Below, piece by piece: positions 47,901 to 58,391 of a stretch of DNA of 64,000 nucleotides. The notes under the pieces are model-generated. The model was not told where the DNA came from, did no database searches, and saw only the letters and a program-made list of their open reading frames with translations. Source of the stretch: Nectonema munidae (lineage: Eukaryota > Nematomorpha > Nectonematoida > Nectonematidae). The stretch covers positions 74,501 through 138,500 of the forward strand of contig JAUIRK010000957.1 of assembly GCA_030549495.1 (NCBI GenBank), written 5' to 3'. The translations under genes were made by a program, and so were the position numbers. Each line of letters opens with the position of its first letter. Positions within the stretch are counted from its first letter, which is position 1.

Positions 47901-48331
47901 TTATGTTTGGTCAAATTACTCACTGCTAGATTTAGATTTATAAAGCGATCTAGTATACACAATACGGAAAAGAAGTACAATGTCCTAAAAACATTAGCAT
48001 GTGTCAAAAATTTTCAACTAGCCAGTTTTAGTTTGCAAACGAAAGAATGCGAATGATAACTTCAAATTATAGTAGGAAAGAAAGCTTCTTCCCTTTTCTC
48101 TGGGATTACTTTTGACCGCGGAAACAATACTGCTGCTACGCATACATATTGTTACTTCATATGGTTTCAAAAGACTCAAAACAGAGCCAGGGGTTGAATT
48201 TTTTCCATTTCTTTAGTGCAGAGATATATATATTTAGAGATTAATGAAATACAGTAGACCCTCGTTTAAGTCGGACTACATGGAAGAGAAGCGTGTCCGA
48301 CTATGCCAATTGTCCGACATAACAGAGGGTT

Positions 48332-48367
<36 letters not shown>

Positions 48368-51300
48368 TAAAAAAGAATATTTCAATTGGACGAATTTATA
48401 GTCAAAATGTCCCCTTGTAAGCCTATGAGGGCAAACATTTGTATTCTCGGTCACGGTCGGACTTATCCGAGTTATCAGGATCGGAGTTAACGAGGGTCTA
48501 CAGTACAAATTAATGAAAGTAAGAAACTTTGAATTTCCTTCAAAAATACACTCTTGCTATTGGTTAGTTATTACTTGTTAGTTATAAAAAGCCATTAAAC
48601 ACTTGTGTGTACGGATAACATACATGCATACGACAATCTCTCCAAAGTTTTCAATAATAAGTTTTAAATTAAGAATTTGAAAGATGCTAAAAGTTATCAG
48701 TTTAAATGGCAGAAAAAACTGAAAAAGGATTCATGCAGTTGCAGACACGGATTTGTGGAATATCAACATCGTGATCCATCATGTGTTGTGCTTGCAATCT
48801 GATCTTGATTATGAATCGTCAACTCCAGCCTATCGTTATCTTCCAACCACATTCCAACTTCATATGTTATCATGTGTGTGGACAAAAACATAATCTGTTC
48901 TCATTATTATTTTTTCTCTTGCAAAGATAACGCAAAACGTATTATTTATTGTTTAGGATTACGTAACATGTTTCATATGATAACATTAATAAGAAAGACG
49001 ATACTGATGAGATGATATCTTATTACATAATTCTCTTCACGTGCTTACTAAAATCACAAAAAATAAGCCGAGTCTATATCATATTCAGCAATCAAAGAGA
49101 GTAAGTAACTCAATGTCTCCTTGATAAAAAAGTTTTCATTTTGTTTAAATGACAGAGAATAGTGAAAATAGTTTAAAACTTGGCCCACGCCTTGCTTGAT
49201 CCTTTTCTCAACATTGTGGCCAAAATGAAGATGTAGATTCGTCAAATGTCGAGTGCTGGCATACGTACGAAAAAACGCTAAATTAGGAAAAATAGAGAAG
49301 TTAGCTTCGATTTTGATTTTGGTACCTTTTTTTTACAGAACCTTTGATATGTAGATAGATTAAAGCTCATTACCTGAGTGATAGCATATATTCTAGTGTA
49401 TAAGGTTATGATTTATTGTGGTTCTTACCACCTGTTTGAGAAAAATAACATATACAAACGATTTTTTTCCGAAATTACATAAATAAATTGATATTATTTG
49501 AAAATTAGTATTGAATAATTAATTTTACATTTGGTCCGACTCTTTGAGTAAAATAAAAATTAAAAAACATAATAATAGCTAATATGCAATATTTGTATTA
49601 AAGAATATTGGAAGCATTTATTCACAAGGTAAAAAAGTAAAAGCAATAATCTTTTTGCTGATTTTCGACAAAGTTAAAAATACGAAATTTATTTTCAAAC
49701 CAAAACATGTGCTTTTTCTTTGTTTCTTTTGCTCTGTTTTCTATTTTTATAACAAAGATGAGAAGCAACTTAGCTCAAGAGAAAGCCCCCCCCCCATTCT
49801 TGAAAACGCCACTGTTTGTGACTATACTTCGGCGTTTTTCTTATGAGAAAAAAGTCTCAAATATAATTGTTTGGTTAATTAATAATACTGACTTTCAATT
49901 TTTCTTTTTGAACCTTTGAAGAGTTAAACGCTATTATTAAAAAAATTATTTGTTTCCATTTTATTTAAAAAAAAAATTTTTTTTAATTTTCTAACTACAA
50001 ATACATATATGAGGAATTAGCCAATAAATTAAGTCTATCACGTTTTATTACAGACAAATTATACATATATATATATTTAACAAAGAGAGGACATGCTACA
50101 TATGGTAATGGATTTTAAAAAAAAACAAGAAATTGACGCTAAGAAAAATTTTTATTTCACAGTTTCATTCTTTCATTGTGTTGGCGTGTGTGTTTTAAAT
50201 TTCAATGAGATATTAAACGAAAATCAGTATTTAAATTTGTACAAATGTAATTTAAAAGAAACAAAAAGAATATTTTTCAGATTTGTTGCGAAGTTACAAA
50301 TGTTTTTTCCTTTGTCAGTTCGAAATTTATGAACAACATATGTGATAGATATTGGTTGAGCCTTAGCGCATTCACGGTTTCTTTTATTTGCACAATTTTT
50401 CTAAAAGTTTTATTATTGCTTTGAATTCCGAATTGTTAACATTATCCAATTATTATTTCAATTTCAATAAGTTAAGATATCGATAGAATAAAATTATAAA
50501 ATACACGCAAACAGATGAATAATGAAATAGAATCTAAAATTTACGTCAAAATAAACAACACATTTGATTTTGAAAACTTTGTTATGTATTAGTGGTGCGA
50601 TTCGGTAAAAATTATCCGATTATTATTAACCGTAATCGAAATCTATGTCACCGATTAATCGAACTTCTAAAACTATTAGATATAAAAAAAGATATCCTAC
50701 TTCTGAAACTGATCAACATGAATTACAACTTATGTGATGTTAACAAGCAAGTGAGGCAAAAATTAAAGTCAACTGAAGACTGCTATACCGAATCTTTGGA
50801 AGAAATCGAAGGATATCAATTTCGATACCTTCCTATTGCTTTATTCCTTTTTTACATTGCCTGAATCATCGGCTTTATCTTGTTTTGATTAATGCTTTGA
50901 ATTCTGTAGATGAAGTTTCAAGATGCATTACTGGGTGTAAGCTCATTTCCAATTTTATCAGGAAGCCTAATGTTGAGAAAATATATGATGGAGGGAAAAT
51001 TCAAAGGATTGTGGATCAAAGATGGACAGGACATTTTGATTCAATCAACTCTATTGTCAAAAACTACGAAAATCTTTTATATCCCTTTGAAGAATGTTCT
51101 TTATTCGATAATAAACTTATTATCGAAGCTCAAAGTCTCTCGATGCAAATACAGAAAAAACAGTTCATATTCCTTAAATTTTTGATTCCTATTAACACTT
51201 ATGCACAGGTACTTTAAAATACTCAAATACTCATGATATACTTTTTTTTTTTAATTTAACTTCTATGATGCACGAGAGAAAAAAACTTGATTCTGCTGTC

Positions 51301-52708
51301 ATATTTAGATTCATATACCCCAAAATATTGATACCGATGAATTGGTCAAGAAATTTTCTAACAAAGCGAGAAGAATTCAACTTTTTTGAGAGAGCATGTA
51401 TTGTTTTTCCAAAATGAGATAAGTATTTTTTCTATAAATAATTGTTTTATTTATTCATTACTTATTTTTAAAAGTATTAAATTGCCCAATTTTAAATCAA
51501 AATATTCCGGCCTTTTTTAAGAAATATCATTTAAGAGTCTTTACTTTTTTATGGTTGAGTTTTACACACAAATTCTTTTAAAATTATAATAAAAAAGTCT
51601 CCCCCCCCCCCCCAAATGATGTATTATACCTTTATATATATTTTTACAAAGTTAAAATTTCACCAAAATTAACCAGTTAATTGACCGATTAAGAAAAATC
51701 AAGCGATCTTTTAATCGGTTAACAAAAACATGGTTAAATCCCACGACTAGTATGTATACGCCAACAAAAACGTATTGATTATTATTATTATTATTTGACA
51801 AATTTGATTTGTGAGCTCTAAACATCCACCTAAAGTTTTTAGAACAAGAAATGCAAAAAGATCAACTAGATAATTCATTTAAAGCAAGAAATTTTAGCAA
51901 AAAATATTATTAATAAATCTTTTGATTTGAATAAATTAGTGTTTTTCATGTAATACATCGAATTTTTTTCCTTTTTCATATGAATTTAATTTTGCATAAT
52001 ATTGGTTATATATTTATTCAATATAGAAATATCAAATATTTTTTATACAGCCAATAAGTTTCGGAAGAGGGCAGATGGATGGGGAAGATCCCTCTTAGTT
52101 ACCCCCCCCCCTCCCCCACTCTGTATTCGCCTTGACATACAGCAAAGAGTTTGCTCCTAGAAGTTGAGATCTAATGAATATTTAAACTTTTTAATGGCTT
52201 TAAAATTAATTTTTCTGCTTCAATAATACAGATATTTAATTATATCTGACTAATTAAATAGACAACCGCACAAAAACGAATATAGAAAAATGGAGATTTT
52301 TTTTATCAAAGAATACAAAATTTGGAAGCATAAAATAGGTGAATGAAAAAGAAGGATTCTTCTGAGTCCTCCGAAATTTCGTTATTAAACGTGGCCTAAG
52401 ACAGCAGCATATGGCAAGGCTAAATTGCAAGAAAATGCTTTGAAAGTTTACCTGTTTGTCTGCATTTTCCTATCCTTTGCAATGATGTAGCAGACAAGCC
52501 CATTTCCAATGACGCCCACAACACTCATGATCGTGTATATCAGGATCAAACAGATCTCCGTGTTCTTGTCCAAGACTTTGTAGGAAAAGGCGGAGCCGGC
52601 TTGCGCCAAAATGGAGATGTTGTTCAGTAGGTGCGTGAGGTTGAGTTCTTTCAGGCGCTGAACCAACTCCTCGGGCAAGTTCATAGGCGGGCTCGAAGGA
52701 TCTGACAT
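35754..52708 (-). CDS. NPFR: Neuropeptide Y/F receptor-like GPCR (complete, five coding exons)
   Basis: Rhodopsin-family receptor of the plasma membrane. Five exons splice in frame into 408 residues plus stop. Motifs in order: extracellular N-terminus with NLT and NIS glycosylation sites; TM1 GNGLVCYI; TM2 NLAVSDL; TM3 cysteine in FTCKLV; DRYFVIVSP; ECL2 cysteine in YQICYEKWPS; TM6 FALSWLPLNLF; TM7 NPILYGWLN. The order and wording fit the insect NPF receptor and vertebrate NPY receptors, which respond to neuropeptide F/Y and usually couple to Gi; ligand and coupling are inferred from the family. The start ATG (MSDPSSPP) is the first in-frame methionine after an upstream stop. All four introns obey GT/AG with matching phases. 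The tail contains ESVAL, which I recall from the fly receptor, lacks any cysteine and ends EVAV. Confidence 0.9.
37297..37407. repeat. TTAA-type miniature element in GPCR intron
   Basis: 111 bp with ends ttagccctttgaggaccc and, inverted, ttaacactttgagggccc. It resembles the TTAA elements at 26586 and 55188. Its right end lies about 70 bp beyond the exon 4 donor and supplies the stop codon of the unspliced frame. A further possible relative with accagtgtgcc lies near 37045-37180. Confidence 0.6.
37479..37728 (-). CDS. NPFR: NPFR-like GPCR exon 4 (TM6 and TM7)
   Basis: Encodes KNSKREALERRREKRTNILL, GSIVLIFALSWLPLNLFHLL and FAFCHLAGMSSACTNPILYG followed by WLNENFKR. The basic loop RRREKRTN precedes TM6. 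Donor agg|gtacgc, phase 0; reading on without splicing would add 24 unrelated residues to a stop near 37405. Confidence 0.95.
39129..39148. repeat. AT microsatellite
   Basis: Ten uninterrupted at units in the GPCR intron between exons 3 and 4. Confidence 0.9.
39412..39791 (-). CDS. NPFR: NPFR-like GPCR exon 3 (TM3 to TM5)
   Basis: Encodes ATNVFVSTLSITSIAVDRYF, the DRY box, TM4 ILLAILFIWCFSFLCSSPAF, ECL2 with YQICYEKWPSPG, and TM5 CSTLFQYLLPISTVSIVYFF. The exon is markedly richer in G and C than the rest of the window, which also leaves long open frames on the opposite strand. Acceptor gttacag, donor aa|gtacac. Confidence 0.95.
40020..42900. other. GPCR intron, no gene seen
   Basis: AT-rich intron sequence between exons 2 and 3. 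It contains an alternating gcgcgc/gtgtgt tract at about 41370-41445 and no recognisable element. Confidence 0.4.
42928..43190 (+). repeat. tRNA-derived SINE
   Basis: The head looks like a tRNA: an A box in ggtggcaaggtggttagaac and a B box in tcgggttcgattgcc, about 45 bp apart. A non-tRNA body follows (agaccacctgaatatgcgtc, aggcacgaagccttag) and it ends aggacgttaaacgaaattttt. This plan is that of a polymerase III SINE. Plus strand, in the GPCR intron, 240 bp from exon 2. Confidence 0.72.
43431..43566 (-). CDS. NPFR: NPFR-like GPCR exon 2 (TM2 to start of TM3)
   Basis: Encodes NLFIINLAVSDLTLCLFTSP, FTLINLIYKNWIFGGFTCK and LVASFQ. It has the TM2 aspartate in LAVSDL and the TM3 cysteine that pairs with ECL2. 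Acceptor ttttcttag, donor cag|gttcct, phase 0. Only 136 bp. Confidence 0.92.
43900..48240. other. GPCR first intron, no gene seen
   Basis: AT-rich intron sequence. Short frames at 43944-44165 and 44303-44679 are not recognised. Repeated ttaattaa/actaacta-like low-complexity patches occur near 45420-45480 and 46850-46905. Confidence 0.4.
48252..48503. repeat. Tigger/pogo-type miniature element with TA flanks
   Basis: 252 bp with ends cagtagaccctcgtttaag and, inverted, ctgtagaccctcgttaact; the repeat continues into gtcgga. Both sides are flanked by TA, the target of Tc1/mariner/pogo elements. The ends match the widespread Tigger style. A TA microsatellite has grown near its centre. No transposase. 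Confidence 0.8.
48335..48365. repeat. TA microsatellite inside miniature element
   Basis: About 15 ta units in the middle of the Tigger-type element. Confidence 0.9.
48510..50580. other. GPCR first intron, no gene seen
   Basis: AT-rich intron sequence with a run of nine C near 49788 and many poly-A/T patches. Frames near 49655-49919 and 50093-50332 are low-complexity and unrecognised. Confidence 0.4.
50590..51749 (+). mobile_element. hAT transposon relic with terminal repeats and target duplication
   Basis: Ends tagtggtgcgatt (50590) and, inverted, tagtcgtgggatt (ending 51749) match at 11 of 13 bases. Flanks ttatgtat (50582-50589) and gtatgtat (51750-51757) match 7 of 8, a good hAT target duplication. 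Both ends also carry inverted ttaaccg/aatcgg motifs. Inside, plus-strand frames at 50592-50864 and 50885-51217 contain GCKLISNFIRKPNVEKIYD and VDQRWTGHFDSINSIVKNYE, which resembles the RWxSRYxAxxxxxxNYE block of ZMYM/TTF-finger hAT transposases. At about 1160 bp it is far shorter than an autonomous hAT, so it is internally deleted; the N-terminal and C-terminal domains are not seen. Confidence 0.75.
51601..51613 (+). repeat. Poly-C run in hAT relic
   Basis: Thirteen consecutive C, striking in such AT-rich DNA; it lies near the right end of the hAT relic. Confidence 0.9.
52452..52708 (-). CDS. NPFR: NPFR-like GPCR exon 1 (N-terminus and TM1)
   Basis: Encodes MSDPSSPPMNLPEELVQRLK, ELNLTHLLNNISILAQAG and the first membrane helix ICLILIYTIMSVVGVIGNGL with loop AKDRKMQTN. 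The same frame is open a little further upstream but without an ATG before a stop, so this ATG is preferred. The donor is ag|gtaaac, phase 2. Confidence 0.85.
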
Positions 52709-52719
52709 TCGGGCACTCT

Positions 52720-54590
52720 CAAGAATCTTCAAGGGCTTCTGAGCGTTAGCGTTGTTTGCGTGCGGCAGACCAACTAACAAGTGCAATGATATCTTCTTCG
52801 CAGAGTTTCTTGATTTACGCAATATGAGGAAGGAAGCATGTCTTGTACAGAATCTTCACGTGTTTAGTGTGTGATCTTTTTTTAACGTCAAACAACTCCA
52901 ACAACATTTCTCATTCTTCAAATGTTTACGTTTGTTGATATTTACGCAAGTCTGAAAACAGATTGATTGTTAAAGAGTGTTTGAAAAAAAGATCAGGAAG
53001 TTATGTGTGTGTGTATTGTATGTGTGTCGCTGAATATAAAATAGTAAATATGCTGTGAAGAGTGTTGTTGGTTGGTTGGTACATCGTGTATATCGAAAGT
53101 ATTGATTGTAATGCTCTCTTTTCCAATCACTTATATAGAGTATAGAAGAAGGATGAAACAACTTTGCATCATCCCTAAACAAGGTGGATGACGCAGAAAT
53201 CGTTGAGTATGATGGAATCACGTAACAAATGTTTATCCGTGAGAAAGAACTAACATTTATGATGAACAAGGAAAGAATGCTTCGAATAAAGCCTGGATCC
53301 CCCCTGGTTCTTGTTCCCTTATCTTTTATCAGGTTTGGGTTTAACGTGTTTTTCAATTACGCTTCTTTGTGGAGTTTGTAGAAGGAAGTTGTGGTGATGG
53401 GAGCATGACAGCAGCCAGCATGGGATAGAGAAGCCGAGGACGCCAGAAAACGGGTTCGAAGAAGGAGCGATTCGATGGAGTATGTATGGCTCAAAGAAAA
53501 CGATGCTCAAGATCAAAAGATATGGAGACAAGAGATCATGCCCACCGATTCCACCTCGGATCAAGGTTCAGAATATTTTAGGGGGCTAAGGCCTTTAAAA
53601 TTTTTAATAAGGAATGTGAAATATCATTGAAAAGATGGGAGGGGGGGTGAGCTCTACAATGATCAATGAGGGAATGTTGGTCTATCAAGCAGGCCTGTGA
53701 AGAGAAGGGTTTTAGTGTGTGGCTTCATCTTCTCCTATACCCAGGAATACCTCTATTATTTTGGTCAATCTTATTCAAATCATCTTTATCTTCAACAAAA
53801 TTGGTCGTTTCAAACATGATCACGTATTTTACAAAGTTTTTATGCGTTTTTTCAGGTTTGAACAACTAAAAAAAAATTGTCTTTAGAAAGGAAAATATTT
53901 TTCGAAAAAATTAATTGAAAAAGGAAAAAGAAATAACTCATTGGTGATATTGGTTTGGGGATGATGGAGAGCTGTTGAAAAGTGAGGAGAGGGCTATTGT
54001 TAAAGATTTCAAGAATTTGACAAGGATATTGAGAAGAATTACAAAGCTTTTGCAAACAGTTGGGCGGATTCTAAGAGGATTGGGTAGAATTTGGAAAAGA
54101 GTGACAAGTGGTTATAGCATGAAAATAAAATAAAAAGTACTAGTAAATGTTTTAAACGACACCTTAATAACGATTTAAGAAAATTGGAGTCTGTGACTTC
54201 TCACTCTCATAGTGAGATTCATTTGAAGGTTTTACATTTGTTTTTACGTTGTGTAGTGCATTGCATCTAAATCCAAAGATTTCAATCGTTGGCAATATCT
54301 AAGATCAGCCCCTCCTCAGTCTCCAAGTACGGGGAAGGGGGCCCATTTTAATGTGGCCAAGACTATAAGAAAGTGTAATCTATTTTAAGGTAGTTTCATA
54401 TTTACGTACCTGTGTACGATTCTATATGATATATTCTAGTTGATATATTTCAAAGCGAAACCTCTTGATTTATTCTTTTGTCAATCATGGATTCTTGCAT
54501 ATCATCAAAAAAGGAAAAACGATCACCATATGTTTTTAGTTTGCAGTATCGCATCAAACAAACGAATATTTTCCCATAATTGGAGAGATG
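52720..54590. other. Upstream of the GPCR coding start, no gene seen
   Basis: Probably 5' untranslated exon, promoter and upstream sequence of the GPCR gene. Less AT-rich patches with open minus frames (52970-53564) contain no recognisable protein. No TATA box or initiator could be assigned with confidence. Confidence 0.35.
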
Positions 54591-54597
54591 AATGGCA

Positions 54598-54674
54598 TGT
54601 CACGGTCAGGATTTGAACCGGGGATGATGGGATGAAGACCATAGGCTTTAAACACTACGGAGCCATTTGGCGAT
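54598..54674 (-). repeat. tRNA-like SINE head
   Basis: Read on the minus strand: atggctccgtagtgttta (A box region) then ccccggttcaaatcctg (B box), spaced as in a tRNA. It lacks a clean cloverleaf, so a SINE fragment is more likely than a functional tRNA gene. Confidence 0.5.
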
Positions 54675-55187
54675 AAGTGTATGTTCAGAACGATATACAT
54701 CTCCCGGTTTACTTCGGAGTTCTTAGAGTGCTTTTTCTTTTGAAGGGGGGAGAAATGTAGAAATTTATTTTTTATGCGAAAATTTAACTTAGATAAATTT
54801 ACATTATCTTACATATTTTAGATAATTTATGCAATTTATCTGAAGTTTTCAGTGATTCAGGTCTTTGATTCCAAATTCGGTTGCGATTTTCGCAAGTTTT
54901 GCAGTCGCTTAACAACGAATTCTTGGAGAGTTAATTAGATGATTTAGATTTTGTAAAATTTTTTATAAGTTATCAAACACAGAGGCAGTATTTAACAATT
55001 TTAAATTGCTTTTATATAACGAAATGACCGGAAGAACAAAATAATAATAAGAAAACCATAAATGTGAAAAATAAGTATATATATGCTCTTCTCTAACAGA
55101 GGCAAGAGAGTCAGGAAAGATAAATTCAAGTGCTTTTTAAAATCTTTTGTCTAAACTAAAGATTGAGTCAATTCATGAGAGAATACT

Positions 55188-55290
55188 TTAACCCTTTGAG
55201 ACTAAATTTAAAAAAATCGTCTCTTTTTTTTTTTAAAAAAATTTATAAAAAAAGGGGTTTTTTTTTTTCCCCTCTCCCCCCTCAGGTTAA
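55188..55290. repeat. TTAA-flanked miniature element
   Basis: 103 bp from TTAACCCTTTGAGACTAAA to ccccctcaggTTAA. The ends are inverted only in their outer bases (TTAACCCTTTGAG against TTAACCTGAGGG), but TTAA occurs at both borders and the CCCTTTGAG start matches the element at 37297. The middle is a T-rich and A-rich run. Confidence 0.5.
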
Positions 55291-55340
55291 AATATTACAT
55301 GGTCTCTTACAATACTAATAAAAGGTAAGGTAATGTAAAG

Positions 55341-55485
55341 GTACCATGGAATGTTTGGATCGAGAAGACACAATTGCTTCACTTCTATTGAACTATGAGG
55401 AAAGTAGGCTGGATGCGGGATCGAACCCAAGACCTTGAATTATTATCGAAGCCCAGTATTTAACCAACCTTACTCCCTCCCCGAT
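55341..55485 (-). repeat. tRNA-derived SINE, family A, copy 1
   Basis: On the minus strand: gagtaaggttggttaaatac, then aaggtcttgggttcgatccc (B box) and catccagcctactttcctca, then tgtcttctcgat. It matches the plus-strand copy at 61105 base for base over most of about 130 bp, which defines a repeat family. Confidence 0.75.
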
Positions 55486-55530
55486 AATATACTTAATAAT
55501 TATAGGGAAACGTTCATATAGAATTATTTC

Positions 55531-55636
55531 AATTTTTTAAAGATTTATAATTGGTCAATTTATAAAGATTTATAATTGGTCAATTTTTAAAGATTTATAA
55601 TTGGTCAATTTTTAAAAGATTTATAGGTCAACTTTT
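55531..55636 (+). repeat. Tandem repeat, four copies of about 25 bp
   Basis: The unit aaagatttataattggtcaa plus tttat/ttttt recurs three times exactly and a fourth time shortened. It is next to SINE copies; origin unknown. Confidence 0.85.
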
Positions 55637-55899
55637 AATGCTCATAGTCATAGCCCACTGGTTCTCTGCTTGGATCGATCTTTAGTGGTGGCAAGAGATG
55701 CAGTGTGAATGAACAGAGTATTGTCCAGCGAACTCCTTTTTTTAATAAGCAACTCCATTTTTTGCATCAGATCTCAGCTAAAATTCAGATTAAAATTCAA
55801 AAAGAGTCTTATTTCTTTGGAGAGGGAGAAATGAAGGCGATCATTACAATTCCTAGCATTTAGCAAGAGATGGATATGAGGGATGAGGGTTGCAAGCAT

Positions 55900-55965
55900 T
55901 TGCTCAATGTTTGGGAATCGAACCAACAACGTTAAGTTACTAAAGCGAGATATCTAACTCAAAGA
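55900..55965 (-). repeat. tRNA-like SINE fragment
   Basis: On the minus strand: gagttagatatctcgcttta followed by gttggttcgattcccaaac, a B-box consensus at tRNA-like spacing. Different from family A in its body; too short to classify. Confidence 0.5.
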
Positions 55966-56639
55966 AAGTCATTTTTACCTAGATTCTAAACCATATTTTT
56001 TGACAAAAGCAATGTTGATGATGATTCTGATAATGTTGATTAATGATTTAATGTATTCTTTGAATTTTTAACTACAGAAAATTCATTCTTTTCTTTTTTT
56101 TGATTTCTGACCTAAAAATTCTATTTTATAACTTTTTAATAAAAAAAATTTTTTTTTACTTTTTTGACTTATTGCACCAAATTTTTGACCTAAAGGAAAA
56201 TGAGAAGTTTTAAGAGATTCGTTTCTTAGATTATATTAGATTAATACAAAAAATGAGTAAAATAACTATAGTTTTAAAATAATATTTAATATTTTTTATT
56301 CTTTAGGAATAGTTTTTAAAATTTTTATTTTTGTAGCTTCTTTACTTTATTCCAGCTTTTTATTCAAAAACAAAATTAAAAAGAAATTTATGATGAAAAA
56401 ATACATTAAAAAGTAGGAAATAAAAGTGTAAATTTGAGCATAGAATGATAATTACTAATTAAACCGGAAATAATCATTCGAAACATTTTAATTTTTGGTT
56501 TTCTAAAAAAACTTTTACACAAAATAAATTTTTATTGACTTAAAAAATATTTTTATCGATCTAAAAAAAGAAGAAAAAAGTTCAAACAAGATTAAAATTG
56601 GTTTACAGGCACTTTTTGTTATTTCTTTTTTTAAAAAAA

Positions 56640-56677
56640 AAACTTTTTGACTTTATTGTCTTTTATTCGCCCTGACC
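56640..56677. repeat. Solo end of the CAGGGCGAG element
   Basis: The sequence tttgactttattgtctttta followed by ttcgccctg matches the right terminal repeat of the 12365-13103 element. I could not find its partner end to the left. Confidence 0.5.
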
Positions 56678-56818
56678 ATTATAAGAAGAAGATTGGATAC
56701 TTTATTTGTTTAGCAGAACGAGTTTTCCGAAAGTAGAGTTATTGTGTATTCACGATTATACTTTTGAAAAAAGATGTGAAATGCGAAAATATATTTAAGT
56801 GTTCTTCAACCAATAGAG

Positions 56819-57365
56819 CAGTTGGCAGGTGGTTGCCAACCTTTCTATCCTACGGACCCCTACACTAAAATAATGTTTTTGATTTATAAGGCTGATATCG
56901 TAAATACACTATTATATTAGATAGTAAATAGAGCGCTTTAAAAAAATAACATTTAATTTTAATGAGATATTTGAGGTTGATTTGTCGAAACAATGTCATA
57001 CCAACAATGCGCAAGTAGACATAAGTAGATAATGATCATCAAAGCTAAGTGTTGACGGCTTGTTGGTTGATGCTCACGCACAGCCACTCGACGTCAGTTC
57101 AAACCTCATAGTTTGGAGACCAAAGCGGAACTGATGAGGCTTCAATAGCCGAAACCGGTCTTTCACACAGTCTACGCGTAGTGATCATGATCAAAATACA
57201 AGGGAACTTACCATTTCTAGTTATATCTAATTAACACCTTGTATGCACATTTATAATAATTATAATAAGAATGTCATAAATGTTTGGTTGAATGGTAGAA
57301 AGACGGAAAAAAGAATCAAAATTAAAATCCCTAGGGGTTCGCTGACCCCGGGTTGGGAACCACTG
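56819..57365. repeat. Non-autonomous hAT element (CAGTGGTTCCCAACC type)
   Basis: Right end, inverted, is cagtggttcccaacccgggg; left end is cagttggcaggtggttgcca ending in cctacggacccc. Flanks caatagag (56811-56818) and ccatagag (57366-57373) match 7 of 8. The ends are of a type widespread in animal hAT elements. It carries a copy of another dispersed repeat inside (57052-57240). Confidence 0.75.
57052..57240 (+). repeat. Dispersed repeat family B, copy 1
   Basis: Shares with 63847-64000 the blocks ttggttgatgctcacgcaca, cttcaata-gcc-gaaaccgg and ggtctttcacaca, then a related tail ending in taacaccttgt. No open frame or Pol III boxes are evident. It sits inside the hAT element, so it inserted there later. 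Confidence 0.65.
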
Positions 57366-57736
57366 CCATAGAGTGTCCAATTTTCTTTTCATTATATACC
57401 ATTTTCAATAATATGAACTATCTATCAGCATGCCTCTATCATTCCTATAATTTCTGTAATTTATTCTTTGCAAGTAAAAAATTTTTTCAATAGATATTTT
57501 TGTTTATAGAGTAAAAAATAGAATTTTTAGGTGAAAAATATATTGCCCTGATGATGATGATGGTGGTAAAAATTTGATGATAAAGATATCGATGATGATG
57601 TGTTGATGATATATAACCTACCAGTAAAAGCATTGGGTCATCTTGTTCTATGTTTGGTTCTCAAAAGTGATGACCTCATGATCTGTCCAGTTATGCATGA
57701 TTATTCTTTCCTTGGATGCAATGCCGACATCTATAA

Positions 57737-57767
57737 AGAAGAAGAAGAAGAAGAAGAAGAAAAAAAA
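57737..57767 (+). repeat. GAA microsatellite
   Basis: About eight gaa units followed by poly-A, after gatgcaatgccgacatctat. The layout resembles the 3' tail of a retroposon, but no body could be recognised. Confidence 0.7.
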
Positions 57768-58365
57768 CTGATCATGATGATGAAGATGAGTTTAATAAAC
57801 TAACAAATGAAAACTTCAACGATGACTTATACCTCTCTTTGACACTCCTTATCCAATCAGATGCGAGATAAGTTGGATAGCAAAAAGGTTCTTCATTTTA
57901 AATATATTGATTCATCTCATATATATATAATATGTAATATATTATTTGATTTGATATATGTATTATCATCATCCTCATGATCATCATGATCAATGTTGTT
58001 AAGAGATCACAAGTTGATTTGCGTGTGCGTGAAACACTGCGAGAGAACACCCTTCTACTTTAAGGAATATTTAAATAAGTGCTAGTATAAATAAGTTTTT
58101 TGAGAGATTAATCTCCAAATACTTTTCAGTTAGCAGAAGGAATGAAAAATCTTTGAGGAAGAGGATTCAGTTTGGCATTTGCACGAGAAAAAAGTTCGAA
58201 AAAAGGGTCTCGAAGGAGTCGTAAACATGTCAAGTTGAGATAAGAAAAGTGTTTGCTGATCAACAACACTCTTTCCAAAAGAGATGTGAAAGCGCCTTCT
58301 TTAATATTTTGTCAAAATGAAAAACGACATCCAATACCTCACTCTATATCTATACAATCTATCAA

Positions 58366-58391
58366 TCTATCTATCTATCTATCTATCTATA
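58366..58391 (+). repeat. TCTA microsatellite
   Basis: Six to seven tcta units with degenerate units to the left. Confidence 0.9.

Noticed and set aside
52709-52822. Longer GPCR N-terminus starting upstream of MSDPSS
   Set aside because: The upstream part of the frame has no ATG before an in-frame stop; it would need a non-ATG start.
54598-54674. Functional tRNA gene
   Set aside because: A and B boxes are present, but the arms do not pair into a clean cloverleaf, so it is reported as a SINE head.
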